Below, piece by piece: positions 21,856 through 22,293 of a DNA stretch of 22,293 bases. A program made the translations under genes and the position numbers. A model generated the notes under the pieces. The model was given only the letters and a program-made list of their open reading frames with translations. It was not told the DNA's origin and did not search any database. Each line of letters opens with the position of its first letter. Position 1 is the stretch's first letter. The DNA is from a virus. The stretch lies in IMG/VR virus record IMGVR_UViG_3300032050_000885, positions 1 to 22,293 of that record; one strand, 5' to 3'.

Positions 21856-22293
21856 ATGACAATAAATTTTGAACAAGACCGAGTAGAATCAGTAACGCAA
21901 ATTGATGCGGCAAAAACTTTATCTGATAAAGTTTTAAAGTTAAAAGATTTAGAGGACGAAATTTTAAATGCTGAAGAAAGTTTAAATAAATTAAAAGAAC
22001 AAGCAAGAATACTTTCTCAAATAGAAATTCCTGCCATGATGCAGGAAATGCACATTACAAAATTAAAGCTTAAAGATGGTGAATCTGTAGAGGTTAAACC
22101 TTTTTACAGTGCATCCATTATTCCTGAAGTTCAGGAACAAGCTTTTACATGGCTTCGTAATAACGGCTTAGGTGATATCATTAAAAACGATATCACTGTT
22201 ACCTTTGGTCGTGGCGAAGATAACAAGGCAGCACAATATGCTGTCCTTGCACGAGGTCAGGGTTTTGAACCAGTCCAGAAGGTAGGTGTTCAT
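21856..22293 (+). CDS. Conserved hypothetical phage protein with coiled coil (partial, runs off window)
   Basis: The frame is open from ATG 21856 to the last base, 146 codons with no stop, so the 3' end is missing. The N-terminal half is a Lys/Glu/Leu coiled coil (residues about 20-55, KLKDLEDEILNAEESLNKLK). A second part, KLKLKDGESVEVKPFYSASI (69-88) with AFTWLRNNGLGDIIKNDITV (95-114) and TFGRGED, matches from memory a conserved protein encoded in early regions of marine podoviruses and some prophages, without known function. The start is preceded only by AGAAAG. It is driven by the strong promoter at 21804-21832. Base composition rises from about one third to about 42 percent G+C over the last 210 bases (counted by hand). 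Soluble; no membrane segment. Confidence 0.7.
   Translation, partial: MTINFEQDRVESVTQIDAAKTLSDKVLKLKDLEDEILNAEESLNKLKEQARILSQIEIPAMMQEMHITKLKLKDGESVEVKPFYSASIIPEVQEQAFTWLRNNGLGDIIKNDITVTFGRGEDNKAAQYAVLARGQGFEPVQKVGVH

Overview
The window is AT-rich DNA, nearly all coded on the + strand with very short or negative intergenic gaps. It looks like part of a marine tailed-phage genome. The gene content is a glycine-rich fibre, clustered 2OG-Fe(II) oxygenases, glycosyltransferases, SpeD- and Hsp20-like auxiliary genes, and GGIARLGY-type virion proteins. This matches the gene repertoire known from cyanophages and from phages of SAR11 and related marine alphaproteobacteria. A podovirus of the pelagiphage kind is my best guess, but terminase, portal and capsid genes are outside the window, so the lineage is an inference. 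No tRNA, rRNA, CRISPR array, insertion sequence or integrase was seen.

Layout. (1) 1-2353: a perfect 21-bp inverted repeat, a small conserved structural protein, and a 600-residue fibre built from two tandem Gly-rich domains. (2) 2399-4385: three overlapping 2OG-Fe(II) oxygenase-fold genes, entered through a promoter-like sequence that ends only nine bases before the first start codon. (3) 4475-8591: virion structural proteins and a 62-residue protein, after a leader with two mutually exclusive hairpins. (4) 8588-10376: two glycosyltransferases, GT-B then GT-A. (5) 10430-18512: four large proteins with the traits of internal (ejected) virion or tail-associated proteins, ending in a 1423-residue protein. 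(6) 18512-19926: a small coiled-coil/transmembrane protein (holin-like), a SpeD-like protein, an Hsp20 chaperone and a 27-residue membrane peptide. (7) 19957-21390: an SNF2-type helicase, the only clear minus-strand gene. (8) 21451-end: a conserved hypothetical protein, then a perfect-consensus sigma70 promoter (TTGACA-N17-TATAAT) driving a coiled-coil protein that runs off the window. This part looks like the start of the early region.

How it may work together. Regions 1-5 are late genes that build the virion and its DNA-delivery machinery. The oxygenases and glycosyltransferases are embedded among structural genes, so modification of virion proteins (fibre hydroxylation, capsid or fibre glycosylation) is a reasonable but untested hypothesis; modification of host surface or DNA is an alternative. 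Region 6 combines a possible lysis component with auxiliary genes for polyamine metabolism and protein folding. Regions 7-8 carry convergent and divergent transcription signals that separate late from early transcription. Many genes are joined by TAATG or ATGA overlaps, which implies translational coupling.
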